Below are positions 1 through 9,497 of a stretch of 64,000 nucleotides of DNA, piece after piece. The number at the start of each line of letters is the position of its first letter. The first letter of the stretch is position 1. The position numbers and the translations under genes are program-made. Origin of the DNA: Paludibacter sp. 47-17. GTDB lineage: Bacteria > Bacteroidota > Bacteroidia > Bacteroidales > Paludibacteraceae. Below the pieces are notes generated by a model that saw nothing but the letters and a program-made list of their open reading frames with translations, was not told where the DNA came from and ran no database searches. The stretch covers positions 349,194-413,193 of the forward strand of contig MKVT01000014.1 of assembly GCA_001898935.1 (NCBI GenBank), read 5' to 3'.

Positions 1-951
1 CTGGTATTGGTTTCATTTTCGTGTACGGGTCCCATCATCGGCACCCTGCTGGTGGAGGTTTCGAGTACCGGCTCGCTGCTGGCACCTGCCATCGGGATGC
101 TGGGATTTGCCACAGCGCTGGCTATTCCGTTTACTTTCTTCGCCTTTTTCCCTTCGCTGTTGAAATCGATGCCCAAATCGGGCGGATGGCTCAACACGGT
201 GAAGGTGGTACTGGCCTTTCTCGAGCTCGCACTGGCACTTAAATTCCTGTCGGTTGCCGACCTCGCCTACGGCTGGAGAATACTCGACCGCGAAGTATTC
301 ATCTCGCTCTGGATTGTGATTTTTGCACTGTTAGGTTTTTACTTGTTGGGCAAAATCCGCTTCTCTCACGACAGCGAAAGCAAGCATACCTCGGTATTGG
401 GAACTTTTATGGCCATTATTTCGCTCGCGTTTGCCGTGTACATGGTACCCGGCCTCTGGGGCGCCCCTTTGAAAGCCATCAGTGCCTTTGCCCCGCCCCT
501 CACCACCCAGGATTTCAATCTTTACGACGACGAAGTACATGCCAAATTCGATGATTACGACCTGGGTATGAAGTACGCCGCCGAAAAAGGAATGCCGGTA
601 GTGGTCGATTTCTCGGGCTATGGTTGTGTGAACTGCCGTAAAATGGAGGCTTCGGTTTGGACTCATCCGCGGGTGAAAGAACTGCTGGAGGAAGATTTTG
701 TACTGATTACGCTTTTTGTGGACGATAAAACACCGCTTCAACAACCCTATGAAGTGGAAGAAAACGGCAAGACCCGGAAAATACGTACCGTAGGCGATAA
801 ATGGAGCTACCTGCAGCGGGTGAAATTCGGGGCCAACGCACAGCCCTTTTACGTGATGCTCGACAATACGGGCATGCCGCTCAACAGTTCGTTCAGTTTT
901 GACGAGAATGCCGACAATTTTATAAGCTGGCTGGAGCGGAAAAACCGATAA
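1..951 (+). CDS. DsbD-like thiol:disulfide interchange protein, C-terminal part
   Basis: The reading frame is open to the left edge, so the gene is cut by the window start. The visible part begins in a hydrophobic CcdA/DsbD-type membrane domain, with a cysteine in an SCTGPI motif and several membrane spans. It ends with a periplasmic thioredoxin-like domain holding a CVNC active-site pair (around 610-650). DsbD-family proteins take electrons from cytoplasmic thioredoxin across the inner membrane and deliver them to periplasmic disulfide reductases or to cytochrome c maturation. The substrate here cannot be told from sequence. It is followed by a hairpin and then by grpE. Confidence 0.88.
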   Translation: MVLVSFSCTGPIIGTLLVEVSSTGSLLAPAIGMLGFATALAIPFTFFAFFPSLLKSMPKSGGWLNTVKVVLAFLELALALKFLSVADLAYGWRILDREVFISLWIVIFALLGFYLLGKIRFSHDSESKHTSVLGTFMAIISLAFAVYMVPGLWGAPLKAISAFAPPLTTQDFNLYDDEVHAKFDDYDLGMKYAAEKGMPVVVDFSGYGCVNCRKMEASVWTHPRVKELLEEDFVLITLFVDDKTPLQQPYEVEENGKTRKIRTVGDKWSYLQRVKFGANAQPFYVMLDNTGMPLNSSFSFDENADNFISWLERKNR

Positions 952-973
952 AGCTGCCAATATTTCAGCCCTG

Positions 974-1009
974 TACTGCCAAAACCCTGCAAAGAGGGCT
1001 TTGGCAGTA
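974..1009 (+). terminator. long hairpin between dsbD-like gene and grpE
   Basis: TACTGCCAAAACCCT pairs with AGGGCTTTGGCAGTA around a short loop, a stem of about 14 bp with one mismatch. The run after it (TTCTTG) is only weakly U-rich. It probably ends the upstream transcript and may act in both directions. Confidence 0.5.
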
Positions 1010-1082
1010 TTCTTGTAAAGCGACAAGCTGGCAGTTAATAGCAGTCGGGAAGTATGAATCCTGACGCAAAAAAAATACAGTT

Positions 1083-1658
1083 ATGAAGAAGAAAGTATCA
1101 GAAGAGACGAAAGAACAGAAAGAGCCGGTAGCGGCGGAACAGGAGACATCAACCGAGCAACATACCCCATCGGACGGAAACGCATCAACGGATAAGGCCG
1201 CCGAAGGTGAAGCCATCGACGAGCTGAAACAGGAAATTGCCGATTTAAAAGACAAAAACCTGCGCCTGATGGCCGAGTTCGACAATTTCCGCAAGCGTAC
1301 CTTGAAGGAAAAAAGCGAGTTGATATTGAATGGCGGCGAAGATGTATTAAAAAAACTGCTTCCGCTGGTTGACGATTTCGAACGGGCATTGAAGGCTATG
1401 GAAACAAGCACCGATGCTCAGGCCCTGAAAGAAGGGTTGGACCTGATTTATGCCAAACTCATCAGTTATCTGAACGAAAACGGCGTACAGGCGATCCCTA
1501 CCGAAAATGAAGTATTCAACACCGATCTTCACGAAGCCATCACCACCTTCCCTGCTCCATCGGACGACATGAAGGGAAAGATCGTGGATTGCATTTCGAA
1601 AGGTTATACCCTTCGCGAGAAGGTGATTCGGTACTCGAAAGTAGTAGTAGGAGAATAA
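1083..1658 (+). CDS. grpE: Nucleotide exchange factor GrpE
   Basis: GrpE speeds ADP release from DnaK in the cytoplasmic chaperone cycle. The 191-residue protein has the family layout: an acidic low-complexity N-terminus (about 1-45), a long charged helix that would form the dimeric coiled coil (about 45-100), and a C-terminal beta domain with the typical [11 protein letters not shown] and [14 protein letters not shown] segments. The ATG at 1083 gives the normal family length. It sits 16 bp before dnaJ, so the two co-chaperone genes are very likely co-transcribed. No dnaK is present in the window. Confidence 0.96.
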   Translation: MKKKVSEETKEQKEPVAAEQETSTEQHTPSDGNASTDKAAEGEAIDELKQEIADLKDKNLRLMAEFDNFRKRTLKEKSELILNGGEDVLKKLLPLVDDFERALKAMETSTDAQALKEGLDLIYAKLISYLNENGVQAIPTENEVFNTDLHEAITTFPAPSDDMKGKIVDCISKGYTLREKVIRYSKVVVGE

Positions 1659-1674
1659 TAAAAATATATACACA

Positions 1675-2823
1675 GTGTCGAAAAGAGATTATTACGAAAT
1701 ACTGGGAGTGAGCAAGTCGGCTTCGGCCGAGGAAATCAAGAAGGCTTACCGTAAAAAAGCAATTGAATACCATCCCGACAAAAATCCCGGCGATAAAGCA
1801 GCCGAGGAAAAATTCAAGGAAGCAGCCGAGGCCTACGAAGTACTCAGCGACCAGCAAAAGCGCCAGCGATACGATCAGTTCGGGCATGCCGGAGTGAACG
1901 GTTCGGCCGGAGGCGGATTCGGTGGCGGCGGTATGAGCATGGACGATATTTTTTCGCACTTTGGCGATATTTTCGGGGGCCATTTTGGTTTCGGAGGATT
2001 CGGTGGCGGCGGAAGTCGTGGCGGAACCCGCGTTCGTAAGGGATCGGACCTGAGGGTGAAGGTAAAACTGAACCTGCAGGAAATTGCTTCGGGGGTTGAA
2101 AAGAAAATAAAGGTAAAAAAATACGTTTCGTGCCAGCACTGCAACGGGTCGGGCGCCGAACACGCTTCGGATATGACCACTTGTACTACCTGCCACGGCA
2201 GCGGGCGGGTAACCCGGGTTCAGAACACTATACTGGGACAAATGCAGACTCAGTCGGAGTGCCCCACCTGCCAGGGCGAAGGTAAGATTATCAAGGACAA
2301 GTGTAAGTATTGCGCCGGCGAAGGTATTGTTCGTGAAGATGAAGTGATCAACATCAACATACCGGCCGGTGTAATGGAAGGTATGCAGCTTTCGATGAGT
2401 GGCAAGGGAAATGCTGCCCGGCGGGGTGGTGTGAACGGCGATTTGCTGGTGCTGATTGAAGAAGAAAAGCACCCGGAACTGATCCGCGACGAAAACGATT
2501 TGATTTACAATTTATTAATCACGGTGCCTATGGCTACGTTGGGTGGTTCGGTCGAAGTGCCCACAGTGGATGGGAAAGTAAAAGTGACCATTGCTTCGGG
2601 AACGCAACCCGGAAAAGTACTGCGTTTGCGCGGGAAAGGTCTCCCCAGTGTGAACCGGTACGGCACCGGCGATCTGCTGATCAACATCGGAGTATATATT
2701 CCCGAAAATCTGAATAAAGACGAGAAAAATCTGATGGAGAAACTGGCTAAATCGGAGAATGTAAAACCGAACTCGACTGCTTCACGCGATTTCTTCTCAC
2801 GTTTCAGAAATATGTTTGAATAA
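1675..2823 (+). CDS. dnaJ: Chaperone protein DnaJ
   Basis: This is a type I Hsp40 that delivers clients to DnaK and stimulates its ATPase. The 382-residue protein shows, in order, a J domain with the YHPDKNP (HPD) motif near residue 34, a Gly/Phe-rich linker (about 75-120), four CxxCxGxG-type zinc modules ([32 protein letters not shown]), and the C-terminal client-binding and dimerisation domains. The start is a GTG at 1675, which gives the usual [11 protein letters not shown]-terminus. It follows grpE directly. Confidence 0.97.
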   Translation: MSKRDYYEILGVSKSASAEEIKKAYRKKAIEYHPDKNPGDKAAEEKFKEAAEAYEVLSDQQKRQRYDQFGHAGVNGSAGGGFGGGGMSMDDIFSHFGDIFGGHFGFGGFGGGGSRGGTRVRKGSDLRVKVKLNLQEIASGVEKKIKVKKYVSCQHCNGSGAEHASDMTTCTTCHGSGRVTRVQNTILGQMQTQSECPTCQGEGKIIKDKCKYCAGEGIVREDEVININIPAGVMEGMQLSMSGKGNAARRGGVNGDLLVLIEEEKHPELIRDENDLIYNLLITVPMATLGGSVEVPTVDGKVKVTIASGTQPGKVLRLRGKGLPSVNRYGTGDLLINIGVYIPENLNKDEKNLMEKLAKSENVKPNSTASRDFFSRFRNMFE

Positions 2824-2846
2824 TTTCGGGGCTTCGGGAAAAGTGC

Positions 2847-2854
2847 TATCTTTG
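2847..2854 (+). promoter_or_regulatory. -7 promoter element before the glucosaminidase gene
   Basis: TATCTTTG fits the Bacteroidota -7 consensus TAnnTTTG and lies 29 bp before the ATG at 2884. Nineteen bases upstream is TTTC, one mismatch from the -33 TTTG. This suggests that the glucosaminidase gene has its own promoter downstream of dnaJ. Confidence 0.45.
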
Positions 2855-2883
2855 TGTCTGCAAATATGGAACTCTAAAGCCCG

Positions 2884-3774
2884 ATGAGACTTTTTACGAT
2901 ACTCACATTACTAACGCTTATTGTTCCCGGGCTGCTCGGTCAGACCCGGGATCAATTGTATAATGCCTATATTGATCAGTTTCATTCCATTGCCACCGCA
3001 CAACAACGTTCGCACGGGATTCCGGCGAGCATCATTTTGGCACAGGGGCTGCTCGAATCGGGAGCAGGCCGGAGCCGCCTGGCTACCGAAGGCAACAACC
3101 ACTTCGGAATCAAGTGCCACGACTGGCAAGGAAAGAAAATATACCACGACGACGACGAGGCTAACGAATGTTTCCGGAAATATAACCATGCCCGCGAATC
3201 GTTTGAGGACCATTCTTTTTTCCTTACCACCCGATCGCGTTACCGCTCGCTTTTTCTACTGCCGTCCACCGATTACAAATCCTGGGCTCACGGGCTGAAG
3301 GCAGCAGGTTATGCTACCGATCCCGGCTATGCCGCTAAGCTTATTGATATAATCGAGCGGTATCAGCTGTACCGCTTCGACCACTATCAGCCGGAAAATG
3401 TGCCGATACAGCCCGATGAGATACCGATGGCAGGAGGACATCCGATCTTCAAAAGCAACGGGGTGAAGATGATTGTAGCCCGTTCCGGCGATAGTTTCGC
3501 CTCGCTGGCTGCAGCCACCGGAATCAGGGAAGACCGGCTGCGCTATTACAATGATGCGCCCGAACATGCAACGTTACGACCCGGTTCTATCGTCTACCTT
3601 GCCAAAAAGAAGAAAAAAGGCGCTCGTGCGTATCCTGTACACGTAGTGCAGGCCGGCGAATCGCTGTACGGGATTTCCCAGAACTACGGAATTCAGCTCA
3701 TCAGCCTATACAAACTGAACGGGTTGAGTTTCGAGCAGGGAGCCTCCATAGGTCAGGTATTAAAACTGAGATAG
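2884..3774 (+). CDS. Exported glucosaminidase-family peptidoglycan hydrolase with LysM domains
   Basis: The protein (296 aa) starts with a signal peptide ending near VPGLLGQ. A glucosaminidase/GH73-like domain (about 25-160) follows, with the putative catalytic glutamate in QGLLESGAG and the conserved NNHFGIKCHDW and FRKY motifs. Two LysM-like segments lie in the C-terminal half (about 195-240 and 250-295; the second has the typical HVVQAGESLYGISQNYGI pattern). Such enzymes cleave the glycan strands of peptidoglycan during growth or cell separation. The stop lies 4 bp before the DUF721 gene, suggesting co-transcription. Confidence 0.9.
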   Translation: MRLFTILTLLTLIVPGLLGQTRDQLYNAYIDQFHSIATAQQRSHGIPASIILAQGLLESGAGRSRLATEGNNHFGIKCHDWQGKKIYHDDDEANECFRKYNHARESFEDHSFFLTTRSRYRSLFLLPSTDYKSWAHGLKAAGYATDPGYAAKLIDIIERYQLYRFDHYQPENVPIQPDEIPMAGGHPIFKSNGVKMIVARSGDSFASLAAATGIREDRLRYYNDAPEHATLRPGSIVYLAKKKKKGARAYPVHVVQAGESLYGISQNYGIQLISLYKLNGLSFEQGASIGQVLKLR

Positions 3775-3778
3775 CAGC

Positions 3779-4069
3779 ATGCGACGTAAAAAAACTGAAC
3801 AATTAGGAACGTTGATTCAGGAATTTTTGAAACAACAAAAGCTCGACGGGCCCCTTTATGAGCAACGTCTGATCAATGCATGGCCCGAAGTGCTGGGCCC
3901 GAATATTCAAGCCTATACCAGTGCGCTGTATATTAAAAACCGAGTTTTGTACGTTACCATATCTTCTTCGGTGCTCCGGCACGATTTGTTACTGTCGAAA
4001 CAGCAGATTATCGAGTCGCTGAATCGTCATGCAGGTACGGTGGTGATTTCCGATATTGTTTTCCGATAA
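3779..4069 (+). CDS. DUF721-family protein
   Basis: This 96-residue basic protein starts MRRKKTEQLG and has the DUF721 pattern: an N-terminal helix followed by WPEVLGPNIQAYTSALYIKNRVLYVTISSSV and a segment on inserting DLLL residues. DUF721 includes DciA, a replicative helicase operator in many bacteria. Short versions like this are widespread in Bacteroidota, but their role is not settled. It lies 4 bp after the glucosaminidase gene. Confidence 0.8.
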   Translation: MRRKKTEQLGTLIQEFLKQQKLDGPLYEQRLINAWPEVLGPNIQAYTSALYIKNRVLYVTISSSVLRHDLLLSKQQIIESLNRHAGTVVISDIVFR

Positions 4070-4164
4070 GCTTCACATGTATAGTCAATAAATCAACCTG
4101 CACATCCCTGATAGCACACGGCATGCAGGTTTCAATCGAACCGTTAAACAATTACAATTATCTG

Positions 4165-6618
4165 ATGAAAAAAATTATTCTAATGTTGATGCTGGTACTG
4201 AGTACCGGCCTTTCGGCCCAGTTTTACACCATTAGCGGCTATCTTACCGACGGGAAAAGCGGCGAATCGCTTATTAATGCTTCCGTTTTCGATCACCGAT
4301 CCCGCAAAGGAACCGTCAGTAACGAATATGGCTTTTTTTCCATTACATTGCCGGCCGGCGAAACCCAATTGCAATTCACCTATGTCGGTTTTCAAACCGA
4401 ACAACGAAACTTTACGCTCCGCAAAGATACGGTGATCAATATCCGGTTTCAGGAATCCATTACCTTACAGGAAATTACAGTAACCGGTCACCAAAAAATC
4501 ACCGGTGTTCAATCCACCCAGATGAGTGCGGTGGAAGTGCCGATCGCGCAGATTAAAACCGTTCCGACCTTATTCGGAGAAGCCGATCTTATCAAAGCCT
4601 TGCAATTGCTTCCGGGAGTGCAGGCCGGCTCCGAAGGCTCTACGGGTATGTATGTGCGCGGCGGAGGTCCCGACGAAAACCTGTTTCTGCTCGACGGTAT
4701 TCCCGTGTACAACATCAACCACATGGCCGGATTCTTCTCGGTATTCAATCCCGATGCAGTGAAAAACGTCACGCTGTATAAAGGCAACTTCCCGGCACGT
4801 TTCGGCGGACGGTTGTCGTCGGTGATCGATGTGCGGATGAACGATGGTAACAACAAAGAAATCCGGGGAAACCTGAGCGTAGGGATCATCTCTTCGAAAT
4901 TGAATATTGAAGGTCCGCTCTTCAGCGAGAAAACCACCTTTAATGTTTCAGCGCGACGCACCTATTTCGATATTCTGGCACAACCGATTCTGGCGGCGGT
5001 TGCCAAAGCGGAACAAGGCGATGGCTACGACGGAAGCCTGTCGGCCGGATATTATTTTTACGATTTGAATGGAAAAATAAGTCATAAATTCTCGGACACC
5101 GACCGCTTGTACCTTAGTTTATACATGGGCGACGATGCTATTTATGCCAAGTTCAGGTCGCGTTACCGCGAAACCGATCAATTGAAATCGACCGAACACG
5201 GCAAACTGGACTGGGACTGGGGCAATATCGTCACTTCGGCGCGGTGGAATCATGTAATCAACAACCGGTTGTTTATGAATTCCACGCTGGCCTATACCCG
5301 GTACAGGTTCAACTTATACGTGGGCAGCCGGTCGGAGGAAATCAGGAAAAACCCGCCTTCGAACACCTATACCGACTATATGGTGGGCTATAAATCGGGG
5401 ATCGAAGATTATACGGCAAAAGTGGATTTCGACTATGCTCCACACCCCGATCATGATGTCAAATTCGGGGCGAACTATACCTACCATACGTTCCGGCCGG
5501 GGGTTTCGGTGGCCCGTAACGAAATCAAATACAACAACGAAATCATCAAAACCGACACCATGATTGGTGATAAAAATGTATTTTCGCACGAAACCATGGC
5601 TTATGCCGAAGATAATATCTCGCTGGGCTATGCACTTAAGTTAAATGTAGGACTACACTATTCGGTATTCAATGTGCAGCGGGAAACCTACCATTCGTTG
5701 CAGCCACGGATCAGCATGCGCTGGTTGCTCAACGACCGGCTGTCGGTCAAGGCCGGCTACGCGGCAATGAGCCAATATGTACATTTGCTGTCGAATTCGA
5801 GTGTCAGCTTACCTACCGACTTGTGGGTACCCGTCACCAAACGCATCGAGCCCATGCGTTCGCACCAGTATTCGGCCGGAATTTTCTACAACTTCAGGGA
5901 TTTGATCGATTTTTCGGTGGAAGGTTATTACAAAAGTATGCATAACCTGATCGAGTACCGCGATGGGGCTTCGTTTCTCGGCTCCACTACCGGATGGGAA
6001 GATAAAGTAGCCATGGGCGACGGATGGGCGTATGGCCTGGAGGTTCTGGCGCAAAAATCGTTTGGAAAAACAACGGGCTGGATTGGTTATACCTGGGCGA
6101 AAGCCGAACGTAAATTCGACCGGCCGGGACAGGAAATCAATTATGGAAGGGTTTTTCCTGCCAAATACGATCGCAGGCACGATTTCAGCCTGGTATTGTC
6201 GCACAAATTCAGCGACCGGTTCGACCTCTCGGGAACCTGGGTGATTTCGTCGGGGAACACCGGAACCCTGGCACTGCAGCAATTCGAGGGGACTTCGGTA
6301 CCCGGCGATGATTATACCTGGCAGTCGGACCTCAATCACATCAGCAGCCGCAACAATTACCGTTTCAATCCGTATCATCGTATGGATATCGGGATGAATT
6401 TCCACAAACAAAAAACCAACGGAGTACGAACCTGGAATATCAGTATCTACAACCTTTATAACAACAACAATCCGTTCATGGTATACCCGAGCGAGACCTG
6501 GGAGCCTGTTCCCTCTACCAATCCTGGTCAGTATACCGAATACACCAGCCGAAAAGTATTCAAACAGATTTCTATTTTCCCCATTATGCCTTCGCTCACC
6601 TACAGTTACAAATGGTAA
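4165..6618 (+). CDS. TonB-dependent outer membrane receptor with carboxypeptidase-regulatory domain
   Basis: The best start is the ATG at 4165, because the following MKKIILMLMLVLSTGLSAQ is a clean signal peptide; an upstream in-frame ATG at 4123 would put 14 residues before it. After the signal comes a CarboxypepD-reg-like beta domain (about 20-100), a TonB plug domain with LLPGVQAGSEGSTGMYVRGG and LLDGIPVYN, and a beta barrel to the C-terminus. The protein should import a nutrient across the outer membrane using TonB energy. The substrate is unknown; no SusD partner is adjacent. Instead a DUF4249 lipoprotein follows at once, a common Bacteroidota pairing. Confidence 0.92.
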   Translation: MKKIILMLMLVLSTGLSAQFYTISGYLTDGKSGESLINASVFDHRSRKGTVSNEYGFFSITLPAGETQLQFTYVGFQTEQRNFTLRKDTVINIRFQESITLQEITVTGHQKITGVQSTQMSAVEVPIAQIKTVPTLFGEADLIKALQLLPGVQAGSEGSTGMYVRGGGPDENLFLLDGIPVYNINHMAGFFSVFNPDAVKNVTLYKGNFPARFGGRLSSVIDVRMNDGNNKEIRGNLSVGIISSKLNIEGPLFSEKTTFNVSARRTYFDILAQPILAAVAKAEQGDGYDGSLSAGYYFYDLNGKISHKFSDTDRLYLSLYMGDDAIYAKFRSRYRETDQLKSTEHGKLDWDWGNIVTSARWNHVINNRLFMNSTLAYTRYRFNLYVGSRSEEIRKNPPSNTYTDYMVGYKSGIEDYTAKVDFDYAPHPDHDVKFGANYTYHTFRPGVSVARNEIKYNNEIIKTDTMIGDKNVFSHETMAYAEDNISLGYALKLNVGLHYSVFNVQRETYHSLQPRISMRWLLNDRLSVKAGYAAMSQYVHLLSNSSVSLPTDLWVPVTKRIEPMRSHQYSAGIFYNFRDLIDFSVEGYYKSMHNLIEYRDGASFLGSTTGWEDKVAMGDGWAYGLEVLAQKSFGKTTGWIGYTWAKAERKFDRPGQEINYGRVFPAKYDRRHDFSLVLSHKFSDRFDLSGTWVISSGNTGTLALQQFEGTSVPGDDYTWQSDLNHISSRNNYRFNPYHRMDIGMNFHKQKTNGVRTWNISIYNLYNNNNPFMVYPSETWEPVPSTNPGQYTEYTSRKVFKQISIFPIMPSLTYSYKW

Positions 6619-6629
6619 AACGCAACACA

Positions 6630-7601
6630 ATGAAAAATATAATATTTCCCCTGCTTGCATTAGCGATGCTCGTATTGGCATCCTGCGAAAAAGAAATTGA
6701 GTTCAACGGTGAAATCACCAAACCTCTGGTCACCGTCAACAGCTACCTGATACCCGACTCCACTGTTCGGGTGATCGTATCGAAAAGCCGTTTCTTCCTC
6801 GATTCAAAGAATTATTTTGAACGGATTGAAAATGCCACGATGAATATTGTGGTAAACGACGGATACACCGAAACCCTGAAACTGTCGGCCGGAACTTACG
6901 TCGGCAACTATAAGCCTCAACCGGGCGATTCGGTAGCACTACTTATAAAAGTACCCGGAGAGGACGAAGTCCGCAGTTCGGCGGTTGTGCCCATGCCTTC
7001 GAACATCATTTCGATCGACACCTTATCGCGTAAAGAAATAGAACGCTATCCGGCCGAGATGTACAACGACTCGGTGATATCGTGGATGACCCATTACGAA
7101 TTGGAAATGGGACTCAGAATAAAAGATCCTGCACAGCAAAAGAATTTCTACCGGCTATCGATCTTATTCAACGAAGAGTATACGAATTTCGATTTCAGCA
7201 ACCGGTATTACCTGTATTTCAATTTACAGGGAGTGACCAATGAAACTTCGGGAGGAAGTCTGTTAGGGCTCATAGGAGAAGAAAACCAGAAGGCCTTTCA
7301 CCTGTTTTCCGACGATGTGTTTGATGGGAAAGATGTTATCATACGATTTAAAGTAAACGAATACAAAATGGAAAGAAAACCCGGAAGTGAAGACCCGACT
7401 CCTTCCCAAATAAGCTATATCATCAACTTACAGAGTCTGAACCGGGCTACCTATTTGTATCTGAAATCGAAAGATGCTTCGGGAGATGTGGTGAGCGATT
7501 TTTTCACCGAACCCGTACAGATCTACACCAATATTTCAAATGGAATCGGCATATTCGGGGCCATTACCAACAACACTAAAATCCTGTATATGAACCGGTA
7601 A
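6630..7601 (+). CDS. DUF4249-family outer-membrane-linked lipoprotein
   Basis: The start at 6630 gives a short lipoprotein signal, MKNIIFPLLALAMLVLASCEK, with the lipobox cysteine in LASC. An ATG at 6612 that overlaps the receptor stop is also possible. The mature protein (about 300 aa) has the DUF4249 pattern: beta-rich, with the early EKEIEFNGEITKPLVTVNSYL segment and the family's repeated VxVSKSRFF and GxYVG motifs. DUF4249 proteins regularly follow TonB-dependent receptors and probably sit on them as surface or periplasmic partners; their function is not proven. A strong terminator lies just beyond, inside the convergent gene. Confidence 0.85.
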   Translation: MKNIIFPLLALAMLVLASCEKEIEFNGEITKPLVTVNSYLIPDSTVRVIVSKSRFFLDSKNYFERIENATMNIVVNDGYTETLKLSAGTYVGNYKPQPGDSVALLIKVPGEDEVRSSAVVPMPSNIISIDTLSRKEIERYPAEMYNDSVISWMTHYELEMGLRIKDPAQQKNFYRLSILFNEEYTNFDFSNRYYLYFNLQGVTNETSGGSLLGLIGEENQKAFHLFSDDVFDGKDVIIRFKVNEYKMERKPGSEDPTPSQISYIINLQSLNRATYLYLKSKDASGDVVSDFFTEPVQIYTNISNGIGIFGAITNNTKILYMNR

Positions 7602-7607
7602 ATACGA

Positions 7608-8357
7608 TCATTTTCGCTTATTCCATACCTCTTTATCGTAGCGCTCCTGTTTGAGCGCTACGATTTTTTTTTGCTCTTCAATCGTCAGCACCCGGTCTGT
7701 TTCGAGCTGCATAATCTGTTTCAGTTCTCCGATCAGTTGTTTAAAAAACACGGACGCACTTTCAACCCCTACATACTGGCTCGCCGATTTGTCGATCTTA
7801 TAACGGATAATATTTTTCACAGGACTCGGTACCGAAGCAATCCCCTTCACCGGACTCAGATTCCGGGGAGGATTAAGCGCTCCCTGCAACATTTCAAGGT
7901 TGGCATCGTACAACAAGGTGCCATGCTGCAACACCCTGTTCATGGTAACATGCGAAGCCGTTCCCGAAATCTTATACCCTCCGTGCAACCACAAATCCTT
8001 TCGATGACCGATGATCGACATCACGCCGAGCCGGGCCAGGGCTTCGACCACAGGATGTAAAAACTCCGAAGTCGTTCCCGGATTCAGCGGCGATTTGCGG
8101 GTGATAAAAGAATAGTTCAGATTTCCTCTGTCGTGGTACACCGCTCCCCCACCCGATAACCGGCGAAATACAGGGATCTGGTTTTCGTCGCAAAACAATG
8201 CATCTACTTCATTTTGCCATACCTGATTACACCCGATAACCACACAAGGATTATTACAGTAAAAAAATGCAAATTCTTCGTCATACGTACTGAAAAGATA
8301 CTCTTCAGTGGCCAGGTTATAAGCCGGATCGTTGGAGGTGGAAACTATAAGCTGCAT
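7608..8357 (-). CDS. Lipoate--protein ligase A family protein
   Basis: The protein (249 aa) carries the BPL/LplA/LipB fold signatures: the N-terminal NLATEEYLF, the substrate loop RRLSGGGAVYHDRGNLNYSF and the catalytic lysine region GGYKISGTA. LplA-type enzymes attach lipoate or octanoate to a lysine of E2 or GcvH lipoyl domains in the cytoplasm. The protein is shorter than bacterial LplA proteins of about 330 residues, so the accessory C-terminal domain is reduced. It is the last gene of a tight minus-strand run with the binding-protein and MFS genes. Confidence 0.86.
   Translation of the reverse strand: MQLIVSTSNDPAYNLATEEYLFSTYDEEFAFFYCNNPCVVIGCNQVWQNEVDALFCDENQIPVFRRLSGGGAVYHDRGNLNYSFITRKSPLNPGTTSEFLHPVVEALARLGVMSIIGHRKDLWLHGGYKISGTASHVTMNRVLQHGTLLYDANLEMLQGALNPPRNLSPVKGIASVPSPVKNIIRYKIDKSASQYVGVESASVFFKQLIGELKQIMQLETDRVLTIEEQKKIVALKQERYDKEVWNKRK
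7637..7672 (+). terminator. Intrinsic terminator inside the 3' end of the convergent ligase gene
   Basis: CGTAGCGCTC pairs perfectly with GAGCGCTACG around a 6-nt loop and is followed by A and a run of eight or more T on the plus strand. This is a textbook terminator for the receptor-DUF4249 transcript. It lies within the last codons of the minus-strand lipoate ligase gene, where it encodes part of a Lys-rich C-terminus. Confidence 0.75.
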
Positions 8358-8364
8358 GGATATG

Positions 8365-9495
8365 CTATTTCAATTGGCTGTAATACAATAGTTGGTGATC
8401 AGGCAAAAGTTCGGGATGAAGAATGCTGATGAGATCCTTCAACAACCAATCGGGACGCACTACTGCACTTTCCCAATAATCGTTGGCACCTGAAGGCAAT
8501 AAACGTTTGTTGTAGTTATACACCTGGCGCAAACCTACTGCCTGAAAGAGGGCATGCTTTCCATCACCGGCAATCAGTTCGCTCAAACTGCTATAATTGC
8601 AGTTGAGCCACACATCGGCGGTAGCAAAATTTTGCAAAACCGATTCTACATTCAACGGCAGACTTCCTTTTGTACTATCGTTGGCATAGTAGTACCGTGC
8701 TCCGGCATCTTCCAGTATATGCGCCATGTAACTCTGGCCTCCAGGCATATACCAGGTTCCCCTGAAGTTGGAACCGGTGAGTACCGTCGGCCAATGCATC
8801 TGCTCCTGCACCCTGCTTTTCAAACTGTTGTATTCGGCTACAATACCCTTAAAAATACTATCGGCAGCTTCCTCGCCGGCGGTAAAAAGAGCCATAAATT
8901 TCAACCATTCGGCACGGCCTAATGCAGTCTCTTCCATCCACTCGTTGTTGTACACCACAGGGATACCTGCCTGCTGCACCCGTTGGGCATAGGGATCGTC
9001 CTGCTTGTAACCGCTCATCACCAGCACCGAAGGTTTCAGCAACATGGTTCGTTCCACATTGATACTAAACGCATCGCCCAGATTCACCACCTTCCCTTTA
9101 GCGATATTTTCCTGAACACGCCCGTTGTAAACCAGTTCCGGCGAAGCAATCCCCGAGATCAATCCGGTTGCATCCAAAGCATCCAGAAATCCGACTTGCG
9201 TTACCGAACTCACCGCAATGGACTCGACCGGCACTTTCACTTTCATCCCATCGGACGGTGTACGAACCGAATCGTGCTCTACCAGGTAATACACTGCCAG
9301 CGGGACTGCGGGCTGCCAGGGATTGTTGACCACCACTTTGCGGAAATGTTCCATCTGCTCAATCGTAAACCCTTTGGCATAAAGCAGTTCCACCGGCTGG
9401 GCAACAAAAACAGCTTCCGAAGCCGTAGGCTTACCTTTACAGGCAGCCAGCATCAGCATCGGAAGCAGAATGTAAACTAAATTTTTTAACATCAT
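8365..9495 (-). CDS. ABC transporter substrate-binding lipoprotein, BtuF/FhuD-like
   Basis: The 376-residue protein begins with a lipoprotein signal (MLMLAACKG, lipobox LAAC). It shows the TroA/BtuF class III binding-protein layout: VESIAVSSVTQVGFLDALDATGLISGI in the first lobe, LKPSVLVMSGYKQDD, and a second lobe with ATADVWLNCN. Homologues bind corrinoids or iron-siderophores. No permease or ATPase gene is next to it, and no cobalamin riboswitch is evident upstream. The ligand is therefore unassigned. It lies 2 bp after the MFS gene and 7 bp before the lipoate ligase gene. Confidence 0.82.
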   Translation of the reverse strand: MMLKNLVYILLPMLMLAACKGKPTASEAVFVAQPVELLYAKGFTIEQMEHFRKVVVNNPWQPAVPLAVYYLVEHDSVRTPSDGMKVKVPVESIAVSSVTQVGFLDALDATGLISGIASPELVYNGRVQENIAKGKVVNLGDAFSINVERTMLLKPSVLVMSGYKQDDPYAQRVQQAGIPVVYNNEWMEETALGRAEWLKFMALFTAGEEAADSIFKGIVAEYNSLKSRVQEQMHWPTVLTGSNFRGTWYMPGGQSYMAHILEDAGARYYYANDSTKGSLPLNVESVLQNFATADVWLNCNYSSLSELIAGDGKHALFQAVGLRQVYNYNKRLLPSGANDYWESAVVRPDWLLKDLISILHPELLPDHQLLYYSQLK

Positions 9496-9497
9496 GT

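Noticed and set aside
331..1026. Long open frame on the minus strand opposite the DsbD-like gene
   Set aside because: It mirrors a real coding frame on the plus strand, has no recognisable features, and runs through the intergenic hairpin.
1540..2472. 310-codon minus-strand frame opposite grpE-dnaJ
   Set aside because: It lies antisense to two certain genes and its sequence is explained by codon bias of dnaJ.
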